This document shows positions 7,752 to 17,261 of a DNA stretch of 64,000 nt, in pieces. Positions within the stretch are counted from its first letter, which is position 1; the number at the start of each line of letters is the position of its first letter. This DNA is from an uncultured Eubacteriales bacterium. Its GTDB lineage: Bacteria > Bacillota > Clostridia > Peptostreptococcales > Anaerovoracaceae. The notes beneath the pieces were generated by a model. The model did not search any database. It was not told the origin of the DNA and saw only the letters and a program-made list of their open reading frames with translations. The translations under genes and the position numbers were made by a program. The stretch is from contig CADADV010000002.1 of assembly GCA_902786815.1 (NCBI GenBank), positions 62,001 through 126,000 on the forward strand, given 5' to 3'.

Positions 7752-9203
7752 CTATGCTTTTGTCGCTACTGTTTCTACTTTGATGGTGTTGGTGTTGCCG
7801 GATACATTCAGCGGCAGTCCGGCGCTGATCACGATGCGGTCACCGTCGGTGATGAAGCCCTCCCTGGCCGCTGCACGTGTTGCTTCATCCAGCAGCTGAT
7901 CCCAATCATAAACGGATTCCGTCATTACGGGATAGACGTTCCTTACCAGAGCCAGTTTCCGGTACGCTTTGTCTGAAGGCGTCGCCCCGACGATCGGCTG
8001 CTGCGGATGGTATTTTGCCATCATTTTCGCGGTATACCCGGATTGAGTGATCGCAATCAATGCCTTCGCACCGATATCGTTCGCAGCCTGGCAGGCGGCG
8101 TGACCGATCGCAGTTGAGAGATCTGCCTCGCCATCTTCGATCATCGTTTCATGCATCTGACCGATGTCCCTTCTGAGCGGGGACGCATTCAGATCGTGCT
8201 CCGCCTGCTCCAGGATCCTGGTCATCACTTCCACAGCCCTCACCGGGTATTTCCCTGCGGCGCTCTCGCCGGAGAGCATGGTCGCTGATGTCCCGTCAAA
8301 CACCGCGTTGGCAACGTCGGTGATCTCAGCCCTTGTCGGCGTCGGTTCATTGACCATGGACTCCAGCATCTGCGTTGCTGTAATGACCGGCTTTCCCGCT
8401 TTGTTGCATTTGTATATGAACATTTTCTGAATTCCCGGCAGTGTTGCATAATCCACTTCCACGCCCATATCGCCCCGGGCGATCATGATCCCGTCAGACG
8501 CTGCCAGAATCTCATCGAAATTGCGGATGCCTTCCGGGTTTTCGATCTTTGAGATGATGTCGATGTTCTTTCCTCCATTCCAGTCCAGAAAACGTCTGAC
8601 ATCGTTCACATCCTCGACCGTTCTCACGAAAGATGCAGCCACATAGTCCACATCATTTTCAATACCAAAGAGAAGATCCGCCCGGTCTTTCTCCGACAGA
8701 TAGTCCATTTCGAGATGGACATCGGGGACATTGACGCCCTTCTTCGTACTCAAAATGCCATCGTCTTTTGATGTGCAGAAGATGTCACCGTCTTTGACTT
8801 CATCGACTTCCATGCGCACCTTGCCGTCGTCGATCAGGATCAGTGTCCCCGGGCTGACAAGCGCCGCCAGACCCTTGTAGGAGATCCCGACGCCCTCTGC
8901 TGTTCCCGGCTGATCATCCGATCCGCGCAGCACGAATTTCTGGCCTTTGCTTACGGATACTTTATCATCTGCAAAAGCCCCCAGGCGTATTTCAGGGCCC
9001 TTGGTATCCAGCAGCACTGCCGCCGGGACCCCTGTTTCCCTGCATGCCTCGCGGAATGTTTTCATCTTCTCCAGGTGTTCCTCATAGCTGCCATGGGAGA
9101 AATTGAATCTCGCCACGTTCATTCCCGCGGCGAGCATTTCTTTCATGACCTGCTTGTCACTGCTGGCAGGGCCTAACGTACAAATTATTTTCGTTGCTTT
9201 CAT
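7752..9203 (-). CDS. pyk: Pyruvate kinase
   Basis: Cytosolic glycolytic enzyme making pyruvate and ATP from phosphoenolpyruvate and ADP. The 483 residues contain the N-terminal TKIICTLGPASS, the metal/substrate segment LLDTKGPEIR, the catalytic lysine region IISKIENPEG and the MIARGDMGVE loop. It ends after the usual C-terminal domain, without the extra PEP-utilising domain that many Firmicute enzymes carry. It is the last gene of the deoR-gap-glgA-glgP-pyk operon; only two bases separate it from the glgP stop. Placing pyk behind glycogen phosphorylase ties the end of glycolysis to glycogen use. Confidence 0.97.
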   Translation of the reverse strand: MKATKIICTLGPASSDKQVMKEMLAAGMNVARFNFSHGSYEEHLEKMKTFREACRETGVPAAVLLDTKGPEIRLGAFADDKVSVSKGQKFVLRGSDDQPGTAEGVGISYKGLAALVSPGTLILIDDGKVRMEVDEVKDGDIFCTSKDDGILSTKKGVNVPDVHLEMDYLSEKDRADLLFGIENDVDYVAASFVRTVEDVNDVRRFLDWNGGKNIDIISKIENPEGIRNFDEILAASDGIMIARGDMGVEVDYATLPGIQKMFIYKCNKAGKPVITATQMLESMVNEPTPTRAEITDVANAVFDGTSATMLSGESAAGKYPVRAVEVMTRILEQAEHDLNASPLRRDIGQMHETMIEDGEADLSTAIGHAACQAANDIGAKALIAITQSGYTAKMMAKYHPQQPIVGATPSDKAYRKLALVRNVYPVMTESVYDWDQLLDEATRAAAREGFITDGDRIVISAGLPLNVSGNTNTIKVETVATKA

Positions 9204-9205
9204 TA

Positions 9206-11656
9206 TTAAATACCTGTTGTGTTCCAGATGCGGTCTGCATAATCGCGGATGCTGCGGTCAGCTGCGAATCTGGCTGCCTTGGCGATGTTCTCAATGGACA
9301 TGGTGTTCCATCTTGCACGGTCTTCATAGGCTGCCTGGATGTCATCATGAGCTCTGCAGTAATCCTCGAAATCGAGCAGGCACATATACGGATCGGCAAT
9401 GCTGTACGACGGATAGAGCAGATAACTCTTGAGGTTATCGAAACTCTGACCGGCGAATCCGCCTTCCAGTGAATCCACCGCACGCTTCAGGACAGGATCG
9501 CTCTCATAGACCTGGTAAGCATTGTATCCGTGCTGCAGAATCTCCCGCACCTCGTTTTCACGTTTGCCGAAGATAAAGATGCTGTCCGGTCCTACTGCTT
9601 CCCGGATCTCGACATTCGCGCCGTCGAGGGTTCCGATCGTCACTGCGCCGTTGATCATCATCTTCATGTTTCCGGTACCGCTAGCCTCTTTTCCTGCCAG
9701 TGAGATCTGCTCGGAGATCTCCGTTGCAGGCATGAGACCCTCCGCCATGGAAACGCTGTAGTTTTCCAGGAAGACGACCTTCAGTTTCGATGCGATCTTC
9801 GGGTTGCGGTCGATCTCTTCGCTCAGTTTGCAGATCAGCCGGATGACTTCCTTTGCCAGGAAGTAGCTCGGCGCCGCCTTGGCAGCGAACAGATACGTTT
9901 CCGGTCTCATATCCATATCAGGATTGTCCTGCAGCATCTGATAGCGGCTGATGATCCTGAGCGCGTTCATGAGCTGCCGCTTGTATTCATGGAGCCGCTT
10001 AGCCTGCACGATAAAGATGGAATCAGGATCGACCTCTTTCCCGGAAGCCTTCTTGATCTTATCGGCAAAACGCGCTTTGTTCTCGCGTTTGATTTCTTCC
10101 AGCTTCTCGCATACAGCCGGATCGTCCCGGAACCGGAAGAAGTCCTCCAGCCTGCGGTCGTCCTTGCGGTAGTTTTTGCCGATGCAGTCGTCGATGAGCT
10201 GAGCCAGCTTCGGATTAGACTGACAAAGCCATCTTCTGTATGCGATGCCGTTGGTGACGTTGGTGAATTTATCCGGCTGTACAAGGAAAAAGTCATGGAA
10301 CAGATCATCCTTGAGGATCTGCGAGTGCAGGGCGGATACGCCGTTGACTTTGTGCGATCCGATGACTGACAGATTCGCCATGCGGACCTGTCCGTTTCCG
10401 AGCACTGCCGTGTAGTCGACCTTGCCGTGGTCTCCCGGGAACTTGGAATACATGAACTCGCGGAACCTGCGGTCGATCTCCGAAATGATGGAGAACACGC
10501 GCGGCATCAGTGCCTGGACCTGGGAAGTCTTCCACTTCTCCAGCGCCTCTGCCAGCACTGTGTGGTTCGTGTAGGAAACTGAACCGACCACTCTTTCCCA
10601 GGCGTAATCCCAGGAGCAGCCGTACTCATCCATAAAGATCCTCATCAGTTCCGGGATGCAAAGCGCCGGATGGGTATCGTTGATATGGATCACATTCTTC
10701 AGATGGAAGTTGTCCAGATTTCCGTAAAGCTGCATGTGGTCGCGGACGATGTTCTGACAGGATGCGGAAACCATGAAGTACTGCTGCTTCAGACGCAGTT
10801 CCTTGCCCTCTTCGATATTGTCAGGCGGATACAGGACCTTGGTGATCGCTTCCGCCCGGTTGTTCCTCTGGGCCGCCTTCGTGAAGTCGCCGCTGTTGAA
10901 GCTCTTCATATCGAAACCTTCCGAGTCGATGGCGCGCCACAGTCTCAGTTTGCATACGGCGTCATTGCCTGCGCCCGGCACGTACATATCATAAGGGATG
11001 GCTTTGACCACCTGCGGTTCATCCAGTGAAAACTGCAGACCCTTCTCGTCCCACCATTCGGTGTAACGTCCGTAAAAGTTCACATAGAACGGGTCGTCGT
11101 CTCTCTTGTTGAGCCACACGCCGCCGCCGGGGATCCAGTTGTCCGGCATTTCGACCTGCCAGCCGTCCTCGATCATCTGCTTGAACAGACCGTATTCATA
11201 CCGCAGCGAGAACCCCGTTGCATCGTAGTTCCCTGTAGCCATAGCGGACAGGAAACATGCGGCAAGTCTTCCCAGACCGCCGTTGCCCAACCCTGCATCC
11301 GGCTCGCAGTCGAAGATGTCATCAAGCGAAAGGCCTTTGCTCTCGACCAGTTTCTGAACAGTGTCCATCTCACCGAGACAGTACAGCGCGTTCTTCAGAG
11401 ACTGCCCCATGAGGAATTCCATGCAGACATAATAGATCTTTTTCTTGCCTGAAGATGTTAATTCTGCTTTGTTTTTCTTTTTCTTGAACTCCACATAACG
11501 GTTCTGCAGCTCCCGGTTCACGATTCTCGCCAGCGCTTTATAGATCTGTTCCGCGGTTGCGTCTTCAAAACTTGTATGAAGCCGGTCTTCCAGATAATCG
11601 TTTAATACAACATCTAATTTTCTTTTGTTTTCAATTATTCGCTTTCTGCTTTTCAT
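9206..11656 (-). CDS. glgP: Glycogen/starch phosphorylase
   Basis: An 816-residue PLP enzyme releasing glucose-1-phosphate from glycogen or maltodextrin ends with inorganic phosphate. The C-terminal EASGTGNMKMMINGA segment holds the PLP lysine, and the N-terminal GLGNGGLGRLAACFLSAMA motif is classic for family GT35. Length matches the family. It lies six bases after glgA and two before pyk. Its product feeds the phosphoglucomutase encoded at 23.6 kb. It is co-transcribed with glycogen synthase, so synthesis and breakdown genes share one message and control of flux must be mainly allosteric. Confidence 0.97.
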   Translation of the reverse strand: MKSRKRIIENKRKLDVVLNDYLEDRLHTSFEDATAEQIYKALARIVNRELQNRYVEFKKKKNKAELTSSGKKKIYYVCMEFLMGQSLKNALYCLGEMDTVQKLVESKGLSLDDIFDCEPDAGLGNGGLGRLAACFLSAMATGNYDATGFSLRYEYGLFKQMIEDGWQVEMPDNWIPGGGVWLNKRDDDPFYVNFYGRYTEWWDEKGLQFSLDEPQVVKAIPYDMYVPGAGNDAVCKLRLWRAIDSEGFDMKSFNSGDFTKAAQRNNRAEAITKVLYPPDNIEEGKELRLKQQYFMVSASCQNIVRDHMQLYGNLDNFHLKNVIHINDTHPALCIPELMRIFMDEYGCSWDYAWERVVGSVSYTNHTVLAEALEKWKTSQVQALMPRVFSIISEIDRRFREFMYSKFPGDHGKVDYTAVLGNGQVRMANLSVIGSHKVNGVSALHSQILKDDLFHDFFLVQPDKFTNVTNGIAYRRWLCQSNPKLAQLIDDCIGKNYRKDDRRLEDFFRFRDDPAVCEKLEEIKRENKARFADKIKKASGKEVDPDSIFIVQAKRLHEYKRQLMNALRIISRYQMLQDNPDMDMRPETYLFAAKAAPSYFLAKEVIRLICKLSEEIDRNPKIASKLKVVFLENYSVSMAEGLMPATEISEQISLAGKEASGTGNMKMMINGAVTIGTLDGANVEIREAVGPDSIFIFGKRENEVREILQHGYNAYQVYESDPVLKRAVDSLEGGFAGQSFDNLKSYLLYPSYSIADPYMCLLDFEDYCRAHDDIQAAYEDRARWNTMSIENIAKAARFAADRSIRDYADRIWNTTGI

Positions 11657-11662
11657 AACTGT

Positions 11663-13096
11663 TTATTTTAGTTCTCCGTAAAGTTTACTATACTCTTTCG
11701 CCGATCTCTCCCAGGTGAAGTCTTCATCCATAATGTGCTTCACCATCGTGTTCCATTTCTTTCTGTCCCCATAGAGATTGAGGGCTCTGCGGATTGCATA
11801 TTCCAGTTCTCCGCCGTTGAATTCGAAGAATGTGAATCCGTTTCCGTTTTCGCCGTCCCACTCCTGGATTGAATCTGCAAGTCCGCCGGTCAGCCGCACG
11901 ATCGGCGTATTGCCGTAGCGGCATCCGATCATCTGCGCCAGTCCGCACGCCTCGCTTCTCGAAGGCATCAGGAGCATGTCGCCTGCAGCGTAGATTTCAT
12001 GCGCTGTCTTCGTATTGAACTCGATCAAAGACCGAACCTTCTCCGGATAACGGTACTGCAGGCCTCTGAAATAGTCCTCATATCCCGCGTCGCCGGTACC
12101 CAGCATCACAAACTGCATATCGGTGTTTGCCAGCAGATTATCCATGATGTCCGCGATGATGTCCACACCTTTCGGTGCCACGAGGCGCGAAATCATAGTC
12201 ACCATCGGCGCATCTGTCAGCTGCAGTCCGAGTCTCTTCTGGAGGGCGCGTTTGCACCATCTCTTACCTCTGATATTTGCTGAGGAATAAGAATAGCCTA
12301 AGAACGGATCATTGGTTGGATCGTAACTCACCGTATCGATGCCGTTCAGGATGCCGATCATCTTGTATTCGTTATCTCTGATGACGCTGTCCATTCCAAA
12401 CGCACTGACCGGATACGTCAGTTCGCGTGCATAAGTCGGGCTGACAGTCGTGATCAGATCCGCCAGCAGGATCGCACCCTTCATCAGATTGACATCGCCG
12501 TCCTTCATCAGATAGTGGTTATCGGCATCATCGATGCCGATGCATTCGCCCAGCACGTCCTTGCCGTATCTGCCCTGGTACTCCACATTGTGGATGGTGA
12601 AAACGGCTTTGATTCCCCGTTCCGCATAGACCGTCTTTGCGAAAACGACCGCCAGCGCCGTCTGCCAGTCGTTGGCGTGGATGATATCCGGCGCAAATCC
12701 TGTGATATCAGCACTCTCGATCACAGCGCGGCTGAAGAACGAGAATCTCTCGCAGTCATCATAGAAACCATAGAACTTGTTGCGTTTGAAGTAATACTCA
12801 TTGTCAACGAAGTAGTAGATCACTCCATCCTTCTCAAGTTCAAAGATACCCATGTACTGGCTGCGCCAGGCAACGGGAATATCCTTATACCCAAGGAACG
12901 TCATCTTCTCACGCCACTCCGGTTTCACCGAGCCGTACAAAGGCATGATGACCCTGCATTCGATCTCAGAGTCCTCCATGTGGTTGACCGCTCTGGGAAG
13001 GGAGCCTGCAACTTCTCCAAGCCCGCCGGTCCCGCCGAAGGGCATGACCTCCGGCGAGGCGACGAGTACCTTTGTTTTTTCTTTAGTATTATCCAT
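11663..13096 (-). CDS. glgA: Glycogen synthase (ADP-glucose type)
   Basis: GT5 glycosyltransferase that adds glucose from ADP-glucose to glycogen. Two Rossmann domains are evident, with HANDWQTA, TIHNVEYQG and the C-terminal EACGLAQMIGCRYGNTPIV motif of the retaining mechanism. The ADP-glucose loop reads GTGGLGEV where many family members have KTGGL, so the lysine is replaced by glycine at about residue 22. The ATG at 13096 is preferred over one two codons upstream because AGGGGGA then lies at normal distance. It sits 24 bases after gap and ahead of glgP. Confidence 0.95.
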   Translation of the reverse strand: MDNTKEKTKVLVASPEVMPFGGTGGLGEVAGSLPRAVNHMEDSEIECRVIMPLYGSVKPEWREKMTFLGYKDIPVAWRSQYMGIFELEKDGVIYYFVDNEYYFKRNKFYGFYDDCERFSFFSRAVIESADITGFAPDIIHANDWQTALAVVFAKTVYAERGIKAVFTIHNVEYQGRYGKDVLGECIGIDDADNHYLMKDGDVNLMKGAILLADLITTVSPTYARELTYPVSAFGMDSVIRDNEYKMIGILNGIDTVSYDPTNDPFLGYSYSSANIRGKRWCKRALQKRLGLQLTDAPMVTMISRLVAPKGVDIIADIMDNLLANTDMQFVMLGTGDAGYEDYFRGLQYRYPEKVRSLIEFNTKTAHEIYAAGDMLLMPSRSEACGLAQMIGCRYGNTPIVRLTGGLADSIQEWDGENGNGFTFFEFNGGELEYAIRRALNLYGDRKKWNTMVKHIMDEDFTWERSAKEYSKLYGELK

Positions 13097-13120
13097 GTTC
13101 ATTCCCCCTGTCTAAGCGAT

Positions 13121-14140
13121 TTATACAAGGGTTCCCAGGTGCTTCATGGTTCTGATGAGCTGGTGCACATAGCTCATTTCGTTATCATACCATGCTACGA
13201 TTCTGACTTCGTAGATATGTGTGCCGCACTTCTCTGCCAATGTCTGTGTGGCGTCGAAGAGGGATCCGTAGCTGATGCCGATGATGTCGCTGGATACCAG
13301 TTCTTCTTCTGTATATCCGAATGACTCAGAAGCCGCAGCCTTCATAGCTTCGTTGATGCCCTCCACGCTGACGGAGTCTGTCATGTCCTTCAGTGTTGCG
13401 TCGAGGATCGTGATGGACCCTGATGGAACAGGAACTCTCTGAGCGGAACCGATGAGCTTACCGTCAAGTTCCGGAATAACCAGACCGATTGCTTTTGCAG
13501 CGCCTGTTGAGTTCGGAACGATGTTGATGGCGCCGGCTCTCGCACGTCTGAAGTCACCCTTTCTGTGCGGTCCGTCCAGCAGCATCTGGTCGCCGGTGTA
13601 AGCGTGGATCGTCGTCATAAATCCTGTTCTCACTTCTCTGTATCCTGCGAGGACCTTGGCCATCGGAGCCAGGCAGTTGGTGGTGCAGGAAGCGCCGGAT
13701 ACGATGTTGTCGTCCTTTGTCAGTGTCTCATGGTTTACGCCGTATACGATCGTCGGCAGATCATTTCCTGCCGGTGCTGAAATCAGGACCTTCTTCGCGC
13801 CTGCGTCGATATGAGCCTGTGATTTTGCCTTTGAAGTATAGAAGCCTGTGCACTCGAGTACGATATCTACATCGTATTCTCCCCACGGCAGGTTCGCTGC
13901 ATCTGACTCACTGAAGATCGGGATCTTCTTACCATCTACTGTAATGGAATTGTCGTCATTTGTAACATCATGGCTGGCAGAGTATCTTCCCTGCACACTG
14001 TCATACTTAAGCAGGTGCGCCAGCATTGCCGGGCTGGTCAGATCGTTGATTGCCACGATTTCACACTCCGGATCCTCGAACACCTTCCTGAATGCGAGAC
14101 GTCCGATACGTCCAAATCCATTGATTGCAATTTTAGTCAT
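13121..14140 (-). CDS. gap: Glyceraldehyde-3-phosphate dehydrogenase
   Basis: NAD-dependent glycolytic enzyme of 339 residues. [14 protein letters not shown] is the Rossmann start and [15 protein letters not shown] carries the catalytic cysteine; [15 protein letters not shown] near the end is the usual C-terminal signature. It has its own AGGAGG site. It follows the DeoR regulator gene by 56 AT-rich bases that include the palindrome TTATCGATAA (14180-14189), and precedes glgA. A DeoR-family gene ahead of gap recalls sugar-phosphate regulators of glycolytic operons. Confidence 0.97.
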   Translation of the reverse strand: MTKIAINGFGRIGRLAFRKVFEDPECEIVAINDLTSPAMLAHLLKYDSVQGRYSASHDVTNDDNSITVDGKKIPIFSESDAANLPWGEYDVDIVLECTGFYTSKAKSQAHIDAGAKKVLISAPAGNDLPTIVYGVNHETLTKDDNIVSGASCTTNCLAPMAKVLAGYREVRTGFMTTIHAYTGDQMLLDGPHRKGDFRRARAGAINIVPNSTGAAKAIGLVIPELDGKLIGSAQRVPVPSGSITILDATLKDMTDSVSVEGINEAMKAAASESFGYTEEELVSSDIIGISYGSLFDATQTLAEKCGTHIYEVRIVAWYDNEMSYVHQLIRTMKHLGTLV

Positions 14141-14196
14141 TTTGTTTTCCTCCTACTTATTATGAATTTTATTTTAGACTTTATCGATAACGATTA

Positions 14197-15018
14197 TTAT
14201 GAGTGGGCTCTTTCTTCCTCATCGGAAAGATCGATGATCTCTGTCTGGGACCGGAACCCCTGGTTCGGCAGCTGATCTGTGATGATCGTTCCTGCTTCCA
14301 GCGGAGCGAACTTGATTCTCGCTACGAGACCGAACTTGCTGCTGTCGGCAAGAACATAAACCTTCCCCGAACGTCTGATGACTTCTGTCTTTACCATGGA
14401 TTCCTCAATGTCCAGCGTTGTCAGACCGTTTTCCTGATCGATCCCGTCTGTTCCGATGAAGCACTTGTCAAAATGGTATTTCTTCAGACTGTCTACGGCG
14501 TCGTAGCCTATGATCGCTTCTGTGGAAGCCTTTATCAGACCGGACAGAAGATAGGTCCTGAATCCTCTCTCTGCAAGATCGATGGCGTGCCGGACACCGT
14601 TCGTCACATACGTTGCCGAATAGCAGTCGATGTGTTCTATCATGCTTCCGGTCGTCGTTCCTGCGTCGATGTAGACAAGATCGCCCTCTTCGATCAAAGC
14701 TGCCGCACGGACAGCTACTTTTGTTTTTTCGTCCACGCGGATCTTTGCTTTTGCATCGATATCCTTGTGCTGCACGTTGACTTTGCGCGCAGTATCAGCG
14801 CCAGCCGTGCCGTTACTGCCGTTTCCCGGCCGTTTGGCTTCCAGGGCGACAGCGCCTCCGAAGACCTTACGGAGCCTGCCTTCTTTATCCAGTTCCGCGA
14901 TATCTCGCCGGATCGTCGACTCGCTGGCGTCGAGAATCGGCACCAGATCCGTCACTCTGACCGACGGCTGCTGCCGGAGCATATCTATAATTTTTTCAAA
15001 ACGTTCGTACTGAAGCAT
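14197..15018 (-). CDS. DeoR-family transcriptional regulator of the gap-glg operon
   Basis: A 273-residue repressor-type protein. The N-terminal winged helix is typical of DeoR proteins (RVTDLVPILDASESTIRRDIAELDKEGRLRKVFGGAV). The C-terminal sugar-phosphate sensor domain shows DAGTTTGSM and FIGTDGID. The ATG at 15018 is chosen because GGAGGT lies eight bases upstream; a longer reading would start inside the promoter. It is the first gene of the operon with gap, glgA, glgP and pyk. Phased TGAC motifs overlap the -35 box, so it probably autoregulates in response to a phosphorylated sugar such as a hexose phosphate (inference). Confidence 0.9.
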   Translation of the reverse strand: MLQYERFEKIIDMLRQQPSVRVTDLVPILDASESTIRRDIAELDKEGRLRKVFGGAVALEAKRPGNGSNGTAGADTARKVNVQHKDIDAKAKIRVDEKTKVAVRAAALIEEGDLVYIDAGTTTGSMIEHIDCYSATYVTNGVRHAIDLAERGFRTYLLSGLIKASTEAIIGYDAVDSLKKYHFDKCFIGTDGIDQENGLTTLDIEESMVKTEVIRRSGKVYVLADSSKFGLVARIKFAPLEAGTIITDQLPNQGFRSQTEIIDLSDEEERAHS

Positions 15019-15043
15019 TTGCTTTACCTCCGCTTCTGCAGTC

Positions 15044-15072
15044 ATTATACGCTCCGAATCGATCAAAGTCAA
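15044..15072 (-). promoter_or_regulatory. Promoter of deoR-gap-glgA-glgP-pyk
   Basis: TTGACT (15067-15072), exactly 17 bp, then TATAAT (15044-15049) on the minus strand, 25 bases before the regulator's ATG. Near-consensus and the strongest promoter seen for this operon. Confidence 0.75.
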
Positions 15073-15107
15073 TCACGAATCGGTCAAACTCGGTCATTTT
15101 TGAGTCA
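15068..15107 (-). promoter_or_regulatory. Phased TGAC repeats, candidate DeoR operators
   Basis: On the minus strand TGAC occurs at 15068-15071 (inside the -35 box), 15083-15086, 15093-15096 and 15104-15107, spaced 15, 10 and 11 bases. Two copies extend to TTGACCGA-like words, and an oppositely oriented TGACCGATTGACC lies at 15187-15199. The position at the promoter suggests operators for the adjacent regulator. Confidence 0.4.
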
Positions 15108-15251
15108 TTTTCGCTCGTTTTTCGTCAGAACCGAGCAGACGGACACTGGCTGGCAGTGCAGAAATTTCGGATTGTAGTAGTTTTTGTGACCGATTGACCT
15201 TGAAACTATGAGTTCCCTTGTCGGAAGCTCTCAGCTCGCTTGATCACAAAC

Positions 15252-15295
15252 AAAAAGTCGTAGTTATGTTGCTGTTTCAACAACATAACTACGAC
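15252..15295 (-). terminator. Terminator after pfp
   Basis: A perfect 15-bp stem (arms 15257-15271 and 15281-15295, nine-base loop) is followed on the minus strand by TTTTTGTTTG, 20 bases past the pfp stop. The stem is unusually AT-rich. Confidence 0.75.
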
Positions 15296-15315
15296 AATCC
15301 GAAGTCTGTACAGTT

Positions 15316-16575
15316 TTACAAGAGTTCCTGATAACCCGGAACGTACAGGTGCCGTGGGATTCCATCGACCATGATCGGAGCCACATCGCCCTGGATCAGC
15401 GGTTTGACGTAAGTGATGAATTCGTTTGTCACATAGGTTCCTTCTTCGTTGATCCACTCTCTTGGTACGAGTCTTTCATCGTTGGCGATCTTGTGCACGT
15501 CCTTGACTGCCGTTCCTGCCTGGTACGGGTCATCGGAGAGTCTCTCGATGACGACCATCTTGCCGCTGTCGCCTTCGTCGGCAGCCTTCATAGCAGCGCC
15601 GCCTACTTCGAAAGCTTCCAGGATATCGATACGGGAAGCGCAGTGGCTGGCCGCTCTCTGGAGTGTGGACAGCTCGATAGCTCTCGTCTTGCAGCCAATC
15701 TGCTCGGAGAGGATCTCACACAGATATCTGGCTGTTCCTGTCAGCTGCTTGTGTCCGAAAGCGTCGACGTATTCGATCACGTTGCCCAGCTCGCTGACAT
15801 AAGTTCCGTCTGCCAGGTGGATTCCTTCGGAAACCGCGATGACGACAGATGCTTTGTTTTCAAGAAGTCCTCTGCACTTGTTAACGAACTCATTGATATC
15901 GAAATCGATCTCCGGCAGGTAGATCGCATCCGGTCCGTCGCAGTCTTCGCCTTTGGACAGGACTGACGCTCCTGTGAGCCATCCGGCGTCTCTGCCCATG
16001 ATCTCTACGATGAGGATCTGGCCGTGCAGTGTTTCCAGACTCCAACCGTCACGGATGATTTCCTTGACGGATGTGCCGATGTATTTGGCAGCGGAGCCGT
16101 ATCCCGGCGTGTGGTCTGTCAGCGCCAGGTCGTTGTCGATGGTCTTCGGGCATCCTACGAAACGGATGTCGGAACCTGTGACGATGGCGTAATCAGACAG
16201 TTTCTTGATCGTATCCATGGAGTCATTTCCGCCGATGTAGATGAAGCAGTCGATCTCGAGCTCATCCAGTGTTTTGAAGAGTTCTTCATAGAGCGGCTTG
16301 TCCTCATAGATATCCGGAAGCTTATAGCGGCATGTCCCCAGATAAGCTGACGGGGTGCGCTTCAGCAGTTCCTCATCGAGTCCTGTCTTGATATGTTCTG
16401 ATAAATCGATATACCTTCCTTCCATAAATCCCTGGATACCGTGCAGCATTCCATACACCTTGTTGTACCCGCGGTCCTTAGCCGTTCTGTAAACGCCGGC
16501 CAGGGAGGAATTGATCGCAGCGGTCGGTCCTCCGGACTGTCCGACGATAACATTTCTTTTTTTCTTCTGTTCCAT
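15316..16575 (-). CDS. pfp: 6-phosphofructokinase, PPi-dependent type
   Basis: A 419-residue phosphofructokinase interconverting fructose-6-phosphate and fructose-1,6-bisphosphate. Two diagnostic positions point to pyrophosphate rather than ATP as phosphate donor: GGND with Asp118 where ATP enzymes have glycine, and PKTIDND with Lys144 where ATP enzymes have glycine. The N-terminal GQSGGPTAAIN and the EIMGRDAGWL motif are typical. PPi enzymes are reversible. The gene stands alone between its own promoter and a strong terminator, between the two glycogen gene groups. GlgC nearby produces PPi, a possible donor. Confidence 0.93.
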   Translation of the reverse strand: MEQKKKRNVIVGQSGGPTAAINSSLAGVYRTAKDRGYNKVYGMLHGIQGFMEGRYIDLSEHIKTGLDEELLKRTPSAYLGTCRYKLPDIYEDKPLYEELFKTLDELEIDCFIYIGGNDSMDTIKKLSDYAIVTGSDIRFVGCPKTIDNDLALTDHTPGYGSAAKYIGTSVKEIIRDGWSLETLHGQILIVEIMGRDAGWLTGASVLSKGEDCDGPDAIYLPEIDFDINEFVNKCRGLLENKASVVIAVSEGIHLADGTYVSELGNVIEYVDAFGHKQLTGTARYLCEILSEQIGCKTRAIELSTLQRAASHCASRIDILEAFEVGGAAMKAADEGDSGKMVVIERLSDDPYQAGTAVKDVHKIANDERLVPREWINEEGTYVTNEFITYVKPLIQGDVAPIMVDGIPRHLYVPGYQELL

Positions 16576-16613
16576 CCTTTTTTCCTTCTTTCATTCTTTT
16601 TTTGTCTAATAGA

Positions 16614-16681
16614 AACTGATCAGATCAGTTATTTTTGTTCCAATAATCATCTATATTACTTCTCATTGTTTTTTTCGTCAA
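16614..16681 (-). promoter_or_regulatory. pfp promoter and leader palindrome
   Basis: TTGACG (16676-16681), 17-bp spacer, TAATAT (16653-16658) on the minus strand. Downstream in the leader is a perfect inverted repeat, AACTGATC and GATCAGTT around one base (16614-16630), about 40 bases before the ATG. It may be an operator; its binding protein is unknown. Confidence 0.5.
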
Positions 16682-17203
16682 CATCATTTTGCGAAAACAT
16701 CCTGCGACAGGGAGAATGTGTACCACACGGAAGATCCACATCGCAGTCGCGTCTCCAATCGCATCGCAAATCGTATCTTAAGATGTAATTTGGGTGTAAT
16801 TATGAGCGGTTTTTCATCAAAAACTCACTATCTGCTGCTTGTGAATCGTCCAAACGCCAATCATTTGGATATTATTTCCAAATTCTTCCGGATGGATTGT
16901 ATCAAAATGTAAAACACGCATGATATGTGGTGAATTTTCACCTCATTATTCGCAATTATTACATCAAATTGTCCGGATTTGAGAGACAATTCGAGGATGG
17001 AAAAATATGGGATGAAAAACGACTGTGAACACCGCGATTTTTACACCGCACGACCCTGGCACGCCCCTGGCACGCCCCTGGCACGGCCCCGCCATGGCTC
17101 GGGGGAGGAACTGCACCGACCGCAAATCAATTATTACCATCCTTTTTCAAGGTATTGTGTAGTTTTGCCAAACAATATGTTACGTATTGCCATGCCTATT
17201 AAG

Positions 17204-17232
17204 TTGCATCATTTGTTAATACAGTATACAAT
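17204..17232 (+). promoter_or_regulatory. Promoter of the glgB-glgC-glgD operon
   Basis: TTGCAT (17204-17209), 17-bp spacer, TACAAT (17227-17232), followed by an AAGGGGG ribosome site (17248-17254) seven bases before the glgB ATG. Confidence 0.65.
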
Positions 17233-17261
17233 AAAGTAAGTATACCTAAGGGGGCTGTCAG

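Larger units (their letters stand above)
16576..17261. other. 686-bp divergent intergenic region between pfp and glgB
   Basis: No credible gene. The pfp promoter and palindrome lie at the left and the glgB promoter at the right. Between them is AT-rich sequence and a GC-rich tandem repeat at 17054-17085: three copies of an 11-bp unit CCCTGGCACGC (the last lacks one base). Short reading frames here have no ribosome site and no protein-like composition. Confidence 0.6.

Noticed and set aside
17054..17085. TGGCACG words suggesting sigma-54 promoters
   Set aside because: The required TTGC-type -12 element is not at the right distance in any copy.
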